Shown: piece after piece, positions 37,373 through 47,400 of the stretch
How the letters are laid out: each line of letters begins with the position of its first letter
How positions within the stretch are numbered: position 1 is the first letter of the stretch
Assembly: GCA_029783825.1 (NCBI GenBank)
Contig: JAREIK010001332.1
Span: forward strand, 2,528,314-2,592,313
Source: Sapria himalayana
Lineage: Eukaryota; Streptophyta; Magnoliopsida; Malpighiales; Rafflesiaceae
Length of the DNA: 64,000 bases
Direction: 5' to 3'
Notes under the pieces: generated by a model
What the model saw: the letters and a program-made list of their open reading frames with translations, nothing else
Told to the model about the DNA's origin: nothing
The model's database searches: none
Made by a program: the position numbers and the translations under genes

Positions 37373-38168
37373 GTATTTTTTTTTGCTGAATGTTCAAAAT
37401 GAGCTATAAGTGATTGTTATGGAAACCACCTGGTTTGTTTGATCCAAAGCTGATTGAGTGAAAATCTGAATTAACTGAATTCAATTATATTATTGAACCA
37501 ACATGAATTTAGATGGAGCGGAGTGATCAATAAAATTTTGTTCAGTTTGGTTTAATTTGTGTAATTGGGTGATTGTTTATGTTGTTCATATTCAATTTGA
37601 TGTCAAAAAATAGTTTTTTTTTGTTTTCAAATTTTTATATTTATTAAAAATGATAATGTTTTATTTTCATGAAAATTTATAAAATATATCAATTATATTA
37701 ATTGCATTGATGAAAAGGATTATATTAATATTCAATTATATGAGCTTAATTTTAGACTTTATATGATCTCATGGAAATTACTTACATTTAATTATGTTGT
37801 TAATTAATTTGATTAAAAGATTATATTGATATTCAATTCCATATATTTTGTTTCATGCTTGATTAGAGAAATTTTTATTGATATTATTTATTTTATTTCT
37901 TGTATTAAATAATTTATTTGGGTAATAGATAAATTCTATTTTAAAGATGAATATTATATATATTTTATCCTTCAATTTTTTTAAAACTTATTTTTTTCTT
38001 GTTTTACTTCATAATTTGTTTTACTTTTTCTATTCTCAATAATTGGCTTGCATATTTATAATATGGAAAATCAATTTTTCTTTAAGTTGCAGTTGTGAAA
38101 TATGCAAGATTCATGAAGGTACAAAGCTCAAATGAGCTTTTGAAGTGCACCTTGAACGCATAGGCACG
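37373..38168. other. Putative intron sequence after exon 3
   Basis: AT-rich, without a frame. At 38100-38168 the sequence becomes palindrome-rich (gctcaaatgagctttt, gtgcacctt, ataggcacgtgcct once the inserted element is excised). This resembles a separate repeat seen at 59700-59860. Confidence 0.45.
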
Positions 38169-38576
38169 TAGAGGTGTCAAACTGGCCGGCCCAGCACCGC
38201 ACGGCCCGTTTTTCACGTGCCCAGCCGTGCTACCGTGCTGTGCCCGGCACGGCACGGTGTTTTAAAGTCGGGCACGGCAAGGCCGTGCCGTGCCGTGCCG
38301 GCCCGCTCGGGCACGGCTTGGCTTGGCCAGGCGGCACGGGTGCATGGCAGAGGCAGGGCAGGCGGGGCGGGTCTGTTTGGACCCGACCCGCGGTCTTTTT
38401 ACTGGGGGCGGGGCCCGGTTGGGTCACGACTCACACCACGGCACGCTTGGCACGCTGCCAGTGCCACGCGTGCCTGCGTGAACCGGCACGGGATGGACCC
38501 GTGCCGGCGTGCCGTGCCAAGGCACGGGACGGCACGGGTCCATCTTCACCCGGGCACGGCACGTTTGACACCTCTA
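38169..38576. mobile_element. 408-bp GC-rich non-autonomous hAT element with perfect 8-bp TSD
   Basis: The termini are perfect inverted repeats, TAGAGGTGTCAAAC on the left and GTTTGACACCTCTA on the right. The flanking octamer TAGGCACG is exactly duplicated (38161-38168 and 38577-38584), which is the hAT signature. The interior is strongly GC-rich and packed with GGCACG/CGTGCC words, likely transposase-binding subterminal repeats. From about 38370 to 38540 it closely matches the right end of the 3.66-kb element at 55040-55220, so it is an internal-deletion relative of that family. Long open frames across it arise from GC content and are not genes. Confidence 0.92.
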
Positions 38577-38584
38577 TAGGCACG

Positions 38585-41534
38585 TGCCTTTTCATAAAAG
38601 ATATTTAGAATTTATATAATTTTGTGATATAATTTGATTTCATTAATATTTATTATTATCAAAAAATTGCATTATTATCAAACAGTATTCATGATATCAA
38701 TAAAAATAATATAACTTTTCATCATTTTAAAAATATTAATGCATGAAAAATACAAAAGTAAAAAAAAAAATCCTAGACAATACATAATAATGAAATGTGA
38801 CCAATGATAATAAACTATGAATAATAGTAATAATTAATTGTAATGAAACAAAAAATTATTAATCATACTTTAAATCTAAAAGAATATCATAATATTTATC
38901 ATAATTCTCATAGTTCATCATATTTTTTTTCATTAAATCAATAATATTTTTATATTTATATTTTAATCAAAGACTATAATTCTAGCATTTGGAGTTTTTC
39001 CTCATAGTGTAGATATTGTGTTGGAGCTTGATTTGGATTTAATATAATAATAATTATTACTATTTACTATTATCTTAAAATAGTTATATTTCAGTAAATG
39101 TATTATCTTAAAATATAACTTATTTTATGCATTTCTATAAGAATATATATCATCTCATTTATTATTATTATTATTATTACTCATATTTTCTCAATACTTA
39201 GTTATATTTGATGCATACCAAAATTCATATGTTGATATTGTAATTTATTTTTTATATTATTATGAATCTATAAAAATTTATATCGTTAATTTTGAGTCAT
39301 ATATATTTTATTTATTTATTTGGTTGTACATTGGAATGCCCACAATATATAAGAGTGCTAACGCCATGCTTAATTGATAAAAATCATTTATTATATTATT
39401 TTAAAACTTAATGATATTTTTTAATATATTATCTAATTTAATATGGTACTAGAGTAGATAAATAATAACTATTTTAGAAAGCCACTATTATTGTTCATCA
39501 TTGCAAGTGAACAATAATTGTTTTGTTAACTAACATTGTTCTTTGATGATGTTGACTACTCTCAACAACATTGTTCTTTTTCTAAATATATTGCTATTTG
39601 TGGTGGAATTTAATGATAATAATATATCTTTGAAGGAGTTATTTGATCGGAAGTTGTTTTGGTGCATTTTGGCTAGTATTTTTAGGCTCATTTTGGCTAG
39701 TATTTTTAGGCTTATTTTGGCTAGTTTTTCACATGGTACATGAAATCCTAACTTGGATTTTTTGGAAAACTAGTTTGTATTTTGGAGTTTGCCTAGATGG
39801 GATTTTGATAGACATGTTGCTCATCATGCATCTTTTAGTAGTGTTGATAAAAACTTTTGGGTTAATTTGATCACTATTTAGTTTTGACTCAGACTCATTA
39901 TAAAAGATTGATATGTTTTTAGTGAAATGATTGTTGAAAAAGGAATTTAATACTTTAATAAAGTTTGGTAACTAAGAGAAAGTTAGATAGTTGTTTCCAT
40001 GCTTAGTGGATTCCTTCAGTGTGGATGTTATTTTCTGTGTTAGAAGCAGTTAGATTACTTGATAGCTGATTTCCCTACTAACAACAACAATAAATCAGAA
40101 TGAGATAGAGTTGGTACTTAGTTTTTGATGTTATTATGTTTTGTCGATTGACATGAGTATCTAATTAGTCTTTTTCTCCTTACATGATGGGTAAAAAAGT
40201 GTGTAAAAAAGTTTAACTAGCTCTTAGTTATTTAGAGGTAGACTTTCTGCATATCAGAATGCAATAACATTTTATATTGAATTATCCTAGCTTTTCGGCT
40301 AGTTTTGGAGCGACTTCTCATACAAACATATCTTCCATAAAGTACCAAATAGAGGGATTAATTCTGAGGATAGATTCTCAGTGAATAATTATATTTTACT
40401 CGAACTGTGATTCATTATCAGATGATCCAAGCTTCAACAATGAGTAGTATGCATGCATGTGCTCATTTTGCTAGTCATACTTCAGTAGTTGTCCTCTAGT
40501 TTCAGATGACACAGGAAGAGGAATCATTGTGAAGTATTTTTGTTGTTGGAAGTGGGGCCACACTCAGAACACCTAATGGAATTTACCCCTTGTGTTGAGG
40601 TAGCTATTTTTTTAGTTTACTTAGATCAAAGAACATGCTGCTTGATTTTCTCTTGAATCCTCACAAACTTCACCCATGGATATAATTTATATTTAGGGAT
40701 ATACTAGATTAATCTCTAAAGATATTACTGAATTTGCAAGAAGGCAAAATACTATTATTGTGGCATATGTTTTTCATACTATAGATTTTTGGATCGTTAT
40801 CTTATGATCTAATAGTTATGTTACATGTAATTTTTTTTATGTTCCTTTATTTTAGTGTTGAAAGCCTTCAACATTAAAATTATGGTGATGTTAATATCAT
40901 TATATTACGTTGTGTTATATTCTTTATATTTTAGTTGTGTCACAAAATAATTGAATTATAATTTTTTTTTTCATTCTAATATTTATTGTCACGAACTCAT
41001 GATATATTTAGAAATGATATAGCTTCAAAGAAAAGTGATGAAATTGATATCATTTTTCACTGTACAATTGATTTTAGAAAAATGTTATGGTTGATAAGTG
41101 AATTTCCTATTTTGAAATGAATTAGTTCTCCAATTATTCTCCACTGCTGATCACACAATCTCAATTGATATTAGCTTCAAAGAAAAGTGATGAAATTACT
41201 CATTGTAATGTCTTTTCACTTGCTAGGCCCATTGTGGAGAATGATTGTATATACATGTGAGTGTAAGCTAGTAATTGTAGGTAGAGGATATGAGGTTGGA
41301 TTATTAAAAATATATTTTCCTAAGAGGATATCAATTTTAACTTTTAATAGAAGAGTCATCAGTAATCACAACTAATTAATTCATTGAATAAATATAACTT
41401 AAAAGTTTTTGATTATTTTATGGAAAGAACAAAGAATTGTTTGACTTAATATCAAATCTCATATATACTATTTTATTTTTATTTAAGATACTTATTTTTA
41501 GTTTTCTTTAATTTTTTTAGTAGTTTCATTATTT
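38585..41534. other. AT-rich DNA with a copia gag remnant
   Basis: Mostly AT-rich with no host gene recognised. A 24-bp unit (cattttggctagtatttttaggct) is repeated about 2.5 times at 39665-39723. The balanced-composition part at 39900-40700 contains a copia gag remnant, annotated separately. Confidence 0.5.
40240..40610 (+). pseudogene. Copia gag remnant with degraded zinc knuckle
   Basis: At 40531-40585 the plus strand reads VKYFCCWKWGHTQNT*W, the layout of a CX2CX4HX4C gag zinc knuckle. The first Cys is replaced by Tyr and the last position is a stop. Upstream codons are broken by stops. A similar nucleotide segment, without the knuckle, is found at 63590-63650 ('atgatccaagctt' then 'gctagtcat'). 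Confidence 0.4.
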
Positions 41535-42164
41535 TCACTTTCACTCTAAAAGCTTTTAATTATTTAGAATGGTGACACCCAATGTTTAATGAGATTTTTG
41601 CTACATAATAGTAACTAGACTTATGAATTTGCACACTAACTTTTTAGAAAACTAATTGTTTAGTGCATGATTGTCTGTGAGTATTCACTATGAAGACTTG
41701 ATTTAATGAGAAAGTAAGCTAGTTGAAAGTTAAATTAATAATGAAAAATTTTATCTAAACATTAAATTGATAATGGAGAAAATTTCTTCTCTAGTAGCCA
41801 AAATAATTTTAATGAGTTTATTTATTTTCTTTGTAGCTTTTTATAGGTGATATATGTATTAGTTGAATGTGAAAAATATATTCTATTATATTAACTCGGA
41901 GGAATAAATATATATAGAGTAACTATCATGTTCTACACTAATAGGGTATTAGAAATGAGCTTGAGTTGAGCTCATCCTCAAGAACTAGTTCAAAGGGAGA
42001 GTACCTAAGTCACATATATACATCATAATAACTCAACAATTCTAGGATGTGAGACAATTTTTTAACTTTAACACACTTTCTCATACACAGAGTTGGACAT
42101 CTGTGAGCGAGATGTTTTTAGGTCTAGTCATATTTAATGAAATTCCCACTTTCACTCTTAAGGC
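41535..42164 (+). repeat. ~600-bp repeat, copy 1
   Basis: Copies 1 (from 41535), 2 (from about 42140, split by the element at 42175-42979, continuing to 43339) and 3 (46490-47145) share an ordered set of blocks. These are 'cactttcactct.aaggctttta', 'actagacttgag', 'agttgaaagttaaa', 'gaccaaaataatttcaa', 'gaggaataagtatata', 'gagcttgagttga' and 'ctcaa.aattctaggatgtga'. Copies 1 and 2 are head-to-tail. No frame is conserved. The class is unknown; it could be an LTR-derived or hAT subterminal repeat. Confidence 0.6.
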
Positions 42165-42382
42165 TTTTAATTTAGAGGGATTTGTGTTTTGGTATATCAA
42201 ACATAAAATATTAAAAAAAAATTAAATTTTTAACAAATTTTAAAAATGCACTAAAATATAATTATTTTGTGTTTTGGTATATTGAAAATCAAAAACCTAA
42301 TTTTTCCCCTCAACTATCATGTCAATGGATAAAAAAGATAATAAAAAATTATACAAATTTTAAATTCATGTCATGATGAATC

Positions 42383-42460
42383 AATTAATGCCACAAGTGA
42401 GATTTGAACTCACATGCTTCACATCATAAAATTTTTTTTACCACTTAGTTATATAAAACA
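42383..42460 (-). other. tRNA-like segment in left arm of the foldback element
   Basis: On the minus strand, AACTAAGTGGTA resembles an A box, and GTGAGTTCAAATCTCAC makes a perfect 5-bp T-stem with a TTCAAAT loop (B box). The acceptor stem does not pair (the 3' strand TTGTGGC lacks a 5' partner) and the anticodon arm is unclear. It is a tRNA-derived relic, not a working tRNA gene. Confidence 0.45.
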
Positions 42461-42712
42461 AATTGAATATGTTCTTAAATATATATATATATATACAAAT
42501 ACATTTTATATATTTGTGTATATTTAAATTTAAACAAATATATATAAATATATAAACATATATAAATAATATTTATATATTTATGTATGTTTATATTTAT
42601 ATATGTTTATATTTATATATTTATATATGTTTATGTTTATATATATACAAATGCATAGAATAAATTTATATACATATATATATATATTCTTTGAACATTT
42701 TTGAATTATTTC

Positions 42713-42776
42713 GTATAGCTGGGTGGTTTGTGTGTTTTATAGTGTGAATTATGTTGATTCAAATCCTAGTTGTGTT
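42713..42776 (+). other. tRNA-like segment in right arm of the foldback element
   Basis: TATAGCTGGGTGGTTTG resembles a pol III A box, and TTGATTCAAATCCTAG about 30 bp later resembles a B box. It is the inverted partner of the segment at 42383-42460. The T-stem here is imperfect, so it is decayed. Confidence 0.4.
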
Positions 42777-43850
42777 GTTGATTGATGCAGTTTAATTCAA
42801 AATTGTCGTCGAATTTTGTATTAGTTTTTTATTTGTTGGCATAGTAGTTAGGGGTTAAAAATGATTTTTTGATTTTAAGTGCATTAAAATAGAATTATTA
42901 TGTGTTTTGATGGATTTTTTTAACTTAAAAATTTTTTTTTTCAAATATTTTGTATTTGATACACAAAAACATAAATTTCTTTTAAATTTATTCAGAATGA
43001 CGACGAGTCATCTTTAATGAGGTCCATGCTATAACTAGTAACTAGACTTGAGTATGTCTACGTAAATTATTTAGAAAACTAATAATTAAGGACAAATGAG
43101 TATTTACTATGAAGATTTGATTTAATGAGAGTAAACTAGTTGAAAGTTAAAATTAGTATTGAAAATATTTATTTAGACATAAAATTGATTATTGAGAAAC
43201 TTTTTTTTCGAGTGACCAAAATAATTTCAAGAGCCTCTTTTTTGTAGTTTCTTATGAGTGAAATATATATCAATTAAATATAAAAAATATATATTTTTTG
43301 TGATAACTTAGAGGAATAAGTGTTTATAGAGTAACTACCTAAGAAGCACGAACACGGATACAATCATGGAGATACGATATGGTAGGACACAACAAAACGG
43401 TAAATTTTGAAAAATTAGGATACAGATATGATAAAGATATAACATATAAATTTATATAAAATTATCATTCTTACAAATATTATTCTTCAAAAGTAATTTA
43501 GATAAATAAATAATAAATGCTGAAATATTATTTATATAAATATTTAACACAAACATAAGTAATACTAAAACTAAAATTAGTATTTTCTTATAAATCAAAT
43601 ATAATGGTTTCTAGTTTAGGTTTATTAAAAGAAAGATTTACAATCTAAAGAATTCTAGTACTTTCTATATTTATTGAGTCAAAACTATCTTCTCTAATGT
43701 CTTATATTTTAGATTCGTCATCATTATAGTTTGTAGATCTCCTTGATATAAAATGAAGAATGTAATAGGCATAAACCAAGTTTTTAGTTTTGTGTGGTAT
43801 TAACTTATTTATTTTCATGGAGTGAATATTATTATATGTATTTCAATTTC

Positions 43851-44431
43851 TGTTGGGAATTTTGCTTGTAAGGCTTATGATTTATAGATTCAGAAGAAAA
43901 AGAAACAGTAAATGATATATATCTACAACCACGATAGTATACAAAACCATAACATAAACACAAATTATATCAAAAAATACAAAATAACGTGGTTCACTAG
44001 TTGTTCAACATGACTAGTTATATCCACCAGAAAAATGCTTACGTGTTTATAGATTATAACTAAAATAGAATATTTTTATAGTATGTACAGTAATTGGGAA
44101 TAAAATCATAGAGAGAGAGAGAAAGAAAGAGAGAGAAATTGTTCGATGGAAGAGAGTTCACAGAAAGGAAAAAAATAGTAAATAAAAAATATATATATAT
44201 ATAAAAGTTTCTCGATTTAATTAATCGGAGTAGGTCGGATCACTCGGATGGACTAGACTCTGCTCTAAATTTTTCTTTGGTTCGGTCAGCGGATAGTGGA
44301 ATCTCCGTTATTGTGTTATTATTATATTTTCAACATTTTAATATTTTCTGTCTTGTACTTATATGAAAATATTAAAACAGAAATATATTCAGTTATACAA
44401 AACAGATAATCAAAATAAATTATAAATAATA
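43851..44431. mobile_element. Solo LTR inserted in the hATC domain, TSD ATTTC
   Basis: The insertion starts TGTTGGGAATTTTG at 43851 and is flanked by AATTTC on both sides (43845-43850 and 44431-44436). Removing it rejoins the hAT transposase codons exactly between Arg-Asn and the following stop (Trp position), so the boundaries are supported by the interrupted gene as well. An internal 'aataacgtggttcactagt' block is typical of plant copia LTRs. The right end does not show a clean CA, so it may be eroded; an internal CAACA at 44331-44335 mirrors the TGTTG start. Confidence 0.65.
44109..44136. repeat. (GA)n-rich microsatellite
   Basis: GAGAGAGAGAGAAAGAAAGAGAGAGA lies inside the solo LTR. Confidence 0.85.
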
Positions 44432-46489
44432 ATTTCTTTAACAACTTGAGGATGAATAAGGTTTTCATAGTAGTTTTTATGCTATAGATTGAAATATTGG
44501 TGCGAAAGTTTCATGAACAACTCGCCATTTAATAAGATTCATGTGCTACCTATATTTGATAGAATTACCACTAGAAAAATATTCCAACTATGCAAAAAAA
44601 AGTAGCATATTCATTTGCTTGGTTCTTTTTAACATCATCAGAAAAATATCTTTTAAAATATTTTTTTATCTCTTACTAATTTTATATCTCAATATGGTGG
44701 AATATAATCATGAGACTCTTTAAGATATTATTGATAATAATACTTTCAAGTTGAGTTATAATATAATTTATAAAAAAATAAACATTATAGAATATCATTT
44801 ATTTTTAAATTATGAAAGCCTATAATATAAATTTTTAAGATTACCTTGAATTTAAGATATGAGCTAAGTAATATAAAGGTGTGTGATTTTTAGTCTATTT
44901 TTTCATCAAAATTCTATTCACAATATTAAAAAACCTGTAAGTATAATTATAAAATGATTCATATAAGTTTAAATATAATTAAATTTAAAATTTTGAATTA
45001 AAACTTAAATATGTAACCAATAAATCTTAATTATATTTTGAATTTTTTGTGAAACTTTTATGTTTTTTTTTATGGATGTAACATATAAGTTTTTATGTTC
45101 TTCATTTTTTTAATCATCGAATCTCATCACTCATAAATATTGTGAAAACATGGTTTATTAGTGTTAACTAATCAAATCATCTCATACATGGGAGCTATGA
45201 AGCTAAGGATATAATTCATATCCATTCAAAAGTTTTTATTTAGGATTTTAACTTTTACTTCTTTAGTTCTCACAATATTTATTTTCTATATACATCTTTA
45301 ATTCTTCACTTTATCATTAATTGTCAAATCTTTTTTTATTTTCTTAAATTGTTTAAGTATAATAATAGTTAAAATAAAATATTATCGGTCACTAAAAGTA
45401 ACTTCAACTCGCATGATTATTAAACATTGATAATTACTTGAAACTTGAGAGATTCAATCACATTATTTCATTACATCATCATATCATGAGTGTGTTAATA
45501 TTGTACATATGTTCTTCAAAATAAGATTGAGAGTATGAACCACACATTAGGTCCAAAATATATTTCGAAACTTTATTTCCATAATGTGTCATACTGCTTT
45601 GGAGGCTACAACATTTTTAGTTATTACTTGAATTATCTTTTTTAGGATCAATTTCTAGTATAATATTAATCAACAAATCAGTTATAAAGTATATGTCCTT
45701 AGTATCTCCTTCATAGTTTATTGCATTGATCATCCATCAATGTAAATGTTCACTTTTTTTTTATTTCAATTCCTTTCTATTTATTCCAATAGATTTTCAA
45801 TATTATTTTTTTTTGTAATAATGTAGTTTTTAATGCATTATAACTCGATGAGGCATAACTTGGAAGTTGACTTGTACTTTTGAAGACACAAGTATAGAAA
45901 GGATTTCTAGCAAAGTAAAAAGATAACTCCACAGTATAAAATATCCTAGCTATCTCACTGTCGATTATCTCATGTACACTTATATTGGATAACTTTTCAA
46001 TTGATCTAATATAACTCTTTTTTCTTTTTGGATCAATAGTACTAGTGGTAGAAGATGAATTCTTAAAAGTAAATATTTTAGTGTTTGATGTGCATAAAAG
46101 AATTTGCTTAAGATTAAATTATTTTATCATTTGTTTAGTTTCTTCCACTATCCTTCATATCTCAACTAAATTTTTATTTGTTATTTTAGTATAATATGTA
46201 ATCCCAACTTCGAAATTTTTAACAAGTGAGTCTTGACTCTATAATATGATTGTTTATATATTTGTCGGTAAAAATTATATTGAAAAATAATATTTTCTTT
46301 CTCTCTACCCAATTTTACTTTTCTTGTTATGTACCTCCATAATAGAGTATTGTAATTTTTATTATTCTGTTGATCAATTGAAAGCTTATAATTATTATTT
46401 ATTATATAATTCTGTATCATAAGAAAAATAATAATTATGCATTTAAATTAATCTTTCAAAAATTTTGTTATTTCTCGTTATGTACCTCT

Positions 46490-47145
46490 CATGTTTAGGA
46501 TTGGATATTTGTAGCATGAAGTTTTTAGGACTAGTTATTTTTAATGAGAATCTCACTATCATGTGGAAGGCTTTATATTATTCCGAATGGTGAAAAGTTG
46601 TATTTAATGAAATTTGTGATATTACTAATGATTAGACTTGAGAATTTTGTACACATACTTTTGAGAAAAGTAATAGTTGAGTGTATGACTGCATGTGACT
46701 ATTCATTATGAAGATTTAACCTAATGAGAAATTAAACTAGTTGAAAGTTAAAACTAGTAATAAAAAATTTATTTAGATATATAAAATTGATTATTGAGAA
46801 TTTTTTTTTTGGTGACCAAAATAATTTCAATGAGTTTGTTTTCCTTCTTTGTAACTTCTCATAGGTGGAAGATGTATCATTTTAATGTGAAAATTATATT
46901 TTTTATGTTGACTTAGAGGAATAAGTATATACATAGAATAACTACCATGCTTTACACTAAGAAGATATTGGAAATAAGCTTGAGTTGAACACATTCCTAA
47001 AAGTTAGTTCAAAAAGAGGGAACCTAAGACACATTATACACCACAATAACTCAATAATTCTAGGATATGATGAAAATTTTTAACTTTAACTCACTCCCTC
47101 ATGCCTAGAATTGGACATATGGAGTTGGGGTTTTTAGGACCAGTC
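46490..47145 (+). repeat. ~600-bp repeat, copy 3
   Basis: It has the same ordered blocks as 41535-42164, ending 'ctaggatatgatga', then 'ctcactccctcatgcctaga' and 'tttttaggacca'. It adjoins the right inverted end of the hAT element at 47150. Confidence 0.6.
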
Positions 47146-47400
47146 ACGCAGATAACCCATACAATCTGTGATAACATATTAGATATGAGTTGTGATTTTT
47201 ATATAATACCTAATATTTATAAAGATAATAATAAATTATATTATATTTTATCAATATTTTTTAAGAATAATATTTATAAATTAAATTATTTTTATTTTAT
47301 TTCATCATGCTGTGTCTTAGTCGTATCTGTATCTTAATTTTTTGAATTTTATCGTGTCTCCTTATTCTACCGTGTCACATTTCTGTGTCTGTGCTTCCTA

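Larger units (their letters stand above)
42175..42979. mobile_element. 805-bp Mutator-like foldback element with ~300-bp inverted arms
   Basis: The left arm (42175-42480) pairs with the right arm (about 42650-42979). Shared blocks include 'aatgcactaaaatataatta.t' and 'ttgtgttttggtatat.aaa'. The element is flanked by TTTTAATTTA (42165-42174) and TTTTAAATTTA (42980-42990), a 10-11-bp duplication with one indel, as made by Mutator-like transposases. It sits inside copy 2 of the ~600-bp repeat: outside the insertion, 'aggcttttaattta' joins 'ttcagaatga' just as in copy 1. The centre (42475-42680) is TATATA/TTTATATATG low-complexity sequence. There is no coding capacity. Confidence 0.8.
43600..46420 (-). 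pseudogene. hAT transposase relic (BED finger, RNase H-like core, hATC)
   Basis: Minus-strand traces in the right order. An 80-codon open stretch (46420-46181) includes 'LLWRYITRKVK' and 'SYYRVKTHLLKISKLGLH', the BED-finger region, but the paired Cys are lost ('FQYNFYRQ'). 'NIFWT*CVVHTLNLILKNIC' at about 45490-45560 is the conserved Pro/Cys-His segment of DUF659-type hATs, with a stop at the Pro position. The hATC region begins near 44550 with 'KWRVVHETFAPIFQSIA*KL' and 'KPYSSSSC*RN'. It resumes beyond the solo LTR with 'NTYNNIHSMKINK' and 'HKTKNLVYAYYILHFISRRS' (43845-43690). The frame has many stops, so no functional transposase remains. Confidence 0.8.
43340..47400 (-). mobile_element. 4.06-kb decayed hAT element with ~250-bp inverted ends
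   Basis: The left end TAAGAAGCACGAACACGG and the reverse complement of the right end, TAGGAAGCACAGACACAG, begin related terminal regions of about 250 bp (43340-43600 and 47150-47400). Between them lies a minus-strand hAT transposase relic. A solo LTR (43851-44431) is inserted near the 3' end of the transposase. Copy 3 of the ~600-bp repeat occupies 46490-47145 upstream of the transposase. The flanking octamers (taactacc and atttatga) do not match, so the two ends may have been brought together by rearrangement. Confidence 0.7.

Noticed and set aside
38174..38608. 144- and 120-residue open frames in the GC-rich block
   Set aside because: They lie wholly inside the 408-bp non-autonomous hAT; GC-rich repeats lower stop frequency on all frames.
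42383..42460. Functional tRNA gene
   Set aside because: The T-arm is good but the acceptor stem does not pair and the anticodon arm is not identifiable; it lies in a transposon arm.
43340..47400. Clean 8-bp TSD for the 4-kb hAT element
   Set aside because: Flanking octamers taactacc and atttatga do not match in any nearby register.
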